A stretch of 13,061 nucleotides of DNA, taken from assembly GCA_002409365.1 (NCBI GenBank), contig DHUW01000056.1, positions 1 to 13,061 on the forward strand, read 5' to 3'. The stretch is from Anaerolineaceae bacterium UBA5224 (lineage in GTDB: Bacteria > Chloroflexota > Anaerolineae > Anaerolineales > Anaerolineaceae). The position numbers and the translations under genes were made by a program. Positions 12,242-13,061 of the stretch are shown here, in pieces (the first letter of the stretch is position 1; each line of letters opens with the position of its first letter). Below the pieces are notes generated by a model. It searched no databases and was not told the origin of the DNA. It was given only the letters and a program-made list of their open reading frames with translations.

Positions 12242-13061
12242 ATGGCCAGAAAAGTGCTCGGATACATCGAATTAGTCTGGACTTGCGATAGCTGTGGAAC
12301 CCGCAACCCAGGAGCCATCAAATCCTGTACTTCCTGCGGCGCACCCCAACCGATCAATGTTCAATTTGAGCGGGTGGATCCTGAGACATTCAACTTTATC
12401 AAAGATGAAGCTTTGATCCGCATGGCGAAGTCCGGACCAGACAAGCATTGCCCCTATTGCGGAACGCGCAACCTGGCTGATGCTAAAACTTGCGTGAATT
12501 GCGGGGGCGATCTGACGGTCGGGGCAACCTCGCGACCAACCGGAATTCTAAACGCAGAAGCACCCACGCCGGTCCCAGAGCCTGTCGTTCCTGGCAATTC
12601 AACTACCACCCCAACTGGACGGAATCCGATCTCCAAAGGGGTGATCGTTATCGCTGTGATTGTGCTGCTGGCGTTATGCATTTTTGGCGCTATATACTTT
12701 ATGCGTATGAACCAAACCGACCAGTTGGATGCGACCGTTTCTCGAACCTTCTGGCAGCGGCAGGTGGCACTGGAAGCTTACCAGGTGGTGCAAGCCAGCG
12801 ATTGGCAAGCCAACATTCCCTTCAACGTCCAGGCATATGACTGCCAACTGCGCTATCGCTACAATTCGGATAACCCTACCCAAAACTCTGAGGAAGTCTG
12901 TGGTACGCCCTACACTATCGATACTGGAACCGGTGTGGGTGAAGTTGTCCAGGATTGTTATTACAAGGTTTACGAGAACTATTGCTCTTACGACACGATG
13001 CAGTGGGTCGTCGTGAATACCCTGGCCGAGAGTGGCTACGGGACCAACGCCTTCTGGCCTA
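12242..13061 (+). CDS. Double zinc-ribbon, single-pass membrane protein (3' truncated by window end)
   Basis: The open frame starts at an ATG with GGAG 8 nt upstream and has no stop through base 13061, giving at least 273 residues. Two zinc-binding modules with identical spacing C-x2-C-x3-N-x6-C-x2-C lie at 15-32 and 70-87 (C15, C18, C29, C32; C70, C73, C84, C87). The first also has Trp two residues before its first Cys, as in RanBP2-type fingers. After a Pro/Thr-rich linker comes one membrane helix (about 133-153), then a domain (154 on) with Tyr- and Cys-rich sequence (C201, C220, C239, C248) that would face outside if the ribbons are cytosolic. I do not recognise the outer domain. Bacterial double zinc ribbons are common and their ligands usually unknown; a membrane sensor or scaffold is possible but unproven. 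Confidence 0.85.
   Translation, partial: MARKVLGYIELVWTCDSCGTRNPGAIKSCTSCGAPQPINVQFERVDPETFNFIKDEALIRMAKSGPDKHCPYCGTRNLADAKTCVNCGGDLTVGATSRPTGILNAEAPTPVPEPVVPGNSTTTPTGRNPISKGVIVIAVIVLLALCIFGAIYFMRMNQTDQLDATVSRTFWQRQVALEAYQVVQASDWQANIPFNVQAYDCQLRYRYNSDNPTQNSEEVCGTPYTIDTGTGVGEVVQDCYYKVYENYCSYDTMQWVVVNTLAESGYGTNAFWP

Noticed and set aside
12454..13016. Alternative frames on both strands overlapping the last gene
   Set aside because: The frame starting at 12242 has zinc ribbons, a membrane helix and a ribosome site and is open to the window end; the others are out-of-frame shadows.
1..13061. CRISPR array, tRNA, rRNA, insertion sequence, phage or toxin-antitoxin genes
   Set aside because: I read both strands and saw no spaced direct repeats, cloverleaf-like segments, transposase or integrase motifs, or small paired toxin-antitoxin frames.

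Overview
The window looks like ordinary chromosome from a bacterium with moderate G+C content and a mostly anaerobic lifestyle. The gene set (a split Na+-pumping decarboxylase, MacB-type ABC exporter genes with no outer-membrane partner, a double zinc-ribbon membrane protein, rpsO-pnp) would fit an Anaerolineae-like Chloroflexota. That assignment is an inference from gene content and style, not a phylogeny. I see no transposase, integrase, CRISPR array, tRNA or rRNA.

Layout. (1) 53-2750, minus strand: rpsO then pnp, the classical ribosomal protein S15 / polynucleotide phosphorylase pair. A clear sigma70-type promoter lies upstream of rpsO, and two hairpins lie in the 154-bp spacer. PNPase carries an unusual Gly/Arg/Asp-rich tail encoded by a 15-bp tandem repeat. 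(2) 3009-3524, minus: an RDD-family membrane protein followed by a very stable GC-rich hairpin. (3) 3525-3908: a divergent intergenic region with a perfect GGGGTTAACCCC palindrome about 40 bp upstream of the predicted transcription start of the next operon. (4) 3909-7418, plus: a compact four-gene operon for a sodium-translocating biotin-dependent acyl-CoA decarboxylase, most likely methylmalonyl-CoA decarboxylase. It encodes the carboxyltransferase alpha, a small OadG-type membrane subunit, a biotin carrier and the Na+-pumping beta subunit. A strong bidirectional intrinsic terminator closes it. (5) 7523-11446, minus: an isochorismatase-like hydrolase, then a tripartite MacA/MacB-like set (membrane-fusion protein, ATPase, permease) in which both junctions of the last three genes overlap by one base (TGATG). 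A dyad lies just before the fusion-protein gene. (6) 11447-13061, plus: a DUF624/YesL-like membrane protein whose promoter shares a palindromic -10 box (ATTATAAT) with the divergent hydrolase gene. After it comes a double zinc-ribbon, single-pass membrane protein that runs off the end of the window.

How the genes work together. The decarboxylase operon would convert (S)-methylmalonyl-CoA to propionyl-CoA and CO2: carboxyl transfer to biotin on the carrier by the alpha subunit, then Na+-coupled decarboxylation in the membrane by the beta subunit, held together by the small OadG-type subunit. This conserves energy as a sodium gradient. The ABC set would export an unknown substrate or act mechanically across the cytoplasmic membrane. 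The rest are housekeeping or uncharacterised genes.

The most unusual items are the symmetric -10 element between divergent genes, the repeat-encoded charged tail of PNPase, the apparent Lys-to-Arg change in the hydrolase active site, and the zinc-ribbon protein with a Trp-containing RanBP2-like first finger and a cysteine-containing outer domain. I do not see a clear candidate for a wholly new system.
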